In this document: positions 6,385-7,293 of the stretch, in pieces | Position numbering within the stretch: the first letter of the stretch is position 1 | Layout: every line of letters begins with the position of its first letter | NCBI GenBank assembly: GCA_023441845.1 | Contig: JAEZNF010000438.1 | Coordinates: forward strand, 1-7,293 | Origin: Bacillota bacterium | GTDB lineage: Bacteria > Bacillota > Clostridia > Acetivibrionales > DSM-2933 | Direction of reading: 5' to 3' | Length of the DNA: 7,293 nt | Position numbers and translations under genes: made by a program | Notes under the pieces: model-generated | The model's input: only the letters and a program-made list of their open reading frames with translations | Told to the model about the DNA's origin: nothing | The model's database searches: none

Positions 6385-7293
6385 ATGGAAAATATTAATT
6401 ATATTCTGAAAAAATTAAAAGATAGAAAAAAAGGCTTCAAAGGAAATTATTTCATTCCGGAACTCTGGAACTCTGAAGGATTCCAAAATTACTCTGTTGA
6501 TATAAAAAGAGAAGGGGAACTCCTTGTTAACCCGTATGAATTTTATATTGATTTAATAGAAAACCGTTTATTAAACTCAAAAAGCTCAATACGTTCATCC
6601 ACCAGGCAGAACGTTAAGTCTAAAGCCACAGAGGCATGTAGTGAAGCGCAGCTTATGAACAGTGTTATATACAGCATCCTTCCGAGAATGCTTACGGCCT
6701 GGAGGCATGATGACAAGCTACAAAACGGTACATTTTTGAAGGCTATGAGCCTTTTGCCTTATTTAAAAAAGATGAACGTGGACATTATTTATCTACTGCC
6801 GATTTTCGAGCACAGCAACAGCTACAAAAAAGGTGAGATTGGAAGTCCCTACTCAATAAAAAACATTTACAATCTGGACAGAAATCTTCACGATGATTTA
6901 TTGGGTGAAAATGACAATTCAATGATTGAAATCGAATTCAAGGCTTTCGTTGAAGCCTGCCACCTTTTAGGTATGAAGGTAATGGTCGATTTTGTATTTA
7001 GAACCGTTGCAAGGGACAGTGACTTGATTGTTGAGCATCCCGAATGGTTTTACTGGATAGATCTTAAGTTCAAAGAATCCTTTTGCGCCCCGCAATTAGA
7101 GAACTTCAAAAAACCGACCGTTGTAAGCGAAAAGGCAGTACCTGGAATTTATAAGTCAAAAAGTATATGTAAATACCTTTCCCAGTTCTCCCTGCCGCCA
7201 AATGAGCTGGATTCCGGAAAATGGGAGCATTTATTAAAAAGGCATGCAAAAACCGGTGAAAATATACTTGAAATTATAGAAGAAGAATACGGG
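6385..7293 (+). CDS. GH13 alpha-amylase-superfamily protein, GlgE-like, 5' part of gene
   Basis: An open frame of 303 codons without a stop, running off the right edge. The N-terminal 90 residues are a poorly conserved, partly basic region (KSSIRSSTRQNVKSK, 66-80). The GH13 barrel appears to begin at VIYSILPRM (94-102), followed by GTFLKAMSLLPYLKKMNVDI (115-134), YLLPIFEHSNSYKKGEIGSPYSI (136-158) and a region I at GMKVMVDFVFRTVARDS (196-212), then IVEHPEWFYW (215-224). The GSPYSI block and the EHPEWF after region I resemble GlgE (GH13_3 maltosyltransferase) more than ordinary amylases. The Asn-His that normally ends region I is R206-T207 here. Regions II-IV, with the nucleophile and acid/base, lie outside the window, so activity cannot be judged. 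GGGG (6371-6374) stands 10 nt before the ATG. It lies 40 bp after glgX and probably acts on the same alpha-glucan. Confidence 0.82.
   Translation, partial: MENINYILKKLKDRKKGFKGNYFIPELWNSEGFQNYSVDIKREGELLVNPYEFYIDLIENRLLNSKSSIRSSTRQNVKSKATEACSEAQLMNSVIYSILPRMLTAWRHDDKLQNGTFLKAMSLLPYLKKMNVDIIYLLPIFEHSNSYKKGEIGSPYSIKNIYNLDRNLHDDLLGENDNSMIEIEFKAFVEACHLLGMKVMVDFVFRTVARDSDLIVEHPEWFYWIDLKFKESFCAPQLENFKKPTVVSEKAVPGIYKSKSICKYLSQFSLPPNELDSGKWEHLLKRHAKTGENILEIIEEEYG

Overview
The window looks like a stretch of chromosome from an anaerobic, spore-forming, low-G+C Firmicute of the clostridial type. Four things support this: strong AGGAGG-type ribosome binding sites and A+T-rich intergenic DNA throughout; the Firmicute gene order rpsF-ssb-rpsR; a yabG sporulation protease gene; and a corrinoid protein of the kind used in anaerobic methyl transfer. 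I cannot fix the genus from sequence alone. A plant-polymer-degrading clostridium is only a guess. No mobile element, CRISPR array, tRNA or rRNA is visible.

Left part (1-1680, minus strand). A ribosomal/replication operon is read right to left: rpsF (S6), ssb, rpsR (S18, zinc-binding form). It has a well-formed sigma-A promoter with an A/T-rich upstream tract. Its short leader folds into a hairpin followed by CCG, which resembles the S6:S18 autoregulatory motif. It ends in a hairpin terminator at 453-481. Just beyond, on the same strand, starts a corrinoid-binding protein gene that runs off the left edge.

Middle part (1681-4112, plus strand). Divergent from rpsF is a lipoprotein with a predicted right-handed beta-helix, closed by its own terminator. 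Then come yabG (spore coat/cortex-protein processing protease, with the His154/Cys200 pair visible) and a gene for an HU-type DNA-binding protein, closed by a long bidirectional hairpin.

Right part (4113-7293, plus strand). A likely alpha-glucan operon with a perfect TATAAT -10 box begins with a complete GlgX-type glycogen debranching enzyme (GH13 with N-terminal CBM48-like domain, catalytic D347/E384/D455). After 40 bp comes a second GH13-superfamily protein that runs off the right edge. This second protein resembles GlgE (GH13_3) around region I and lacks the usual Asn-His pair there. The pair is probably involved in storage-polysaccharide turnover.

The window reads mostly as ordinary core chromosome. 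I do not see a clearly new system. The most interesting points are the GlgE-like second glucan enzyme, the rpsF leader, the orphan beta-helix lipoprotein beside yabG, and the corrinoid gene squeezed behind the ribosomal operon terminator.
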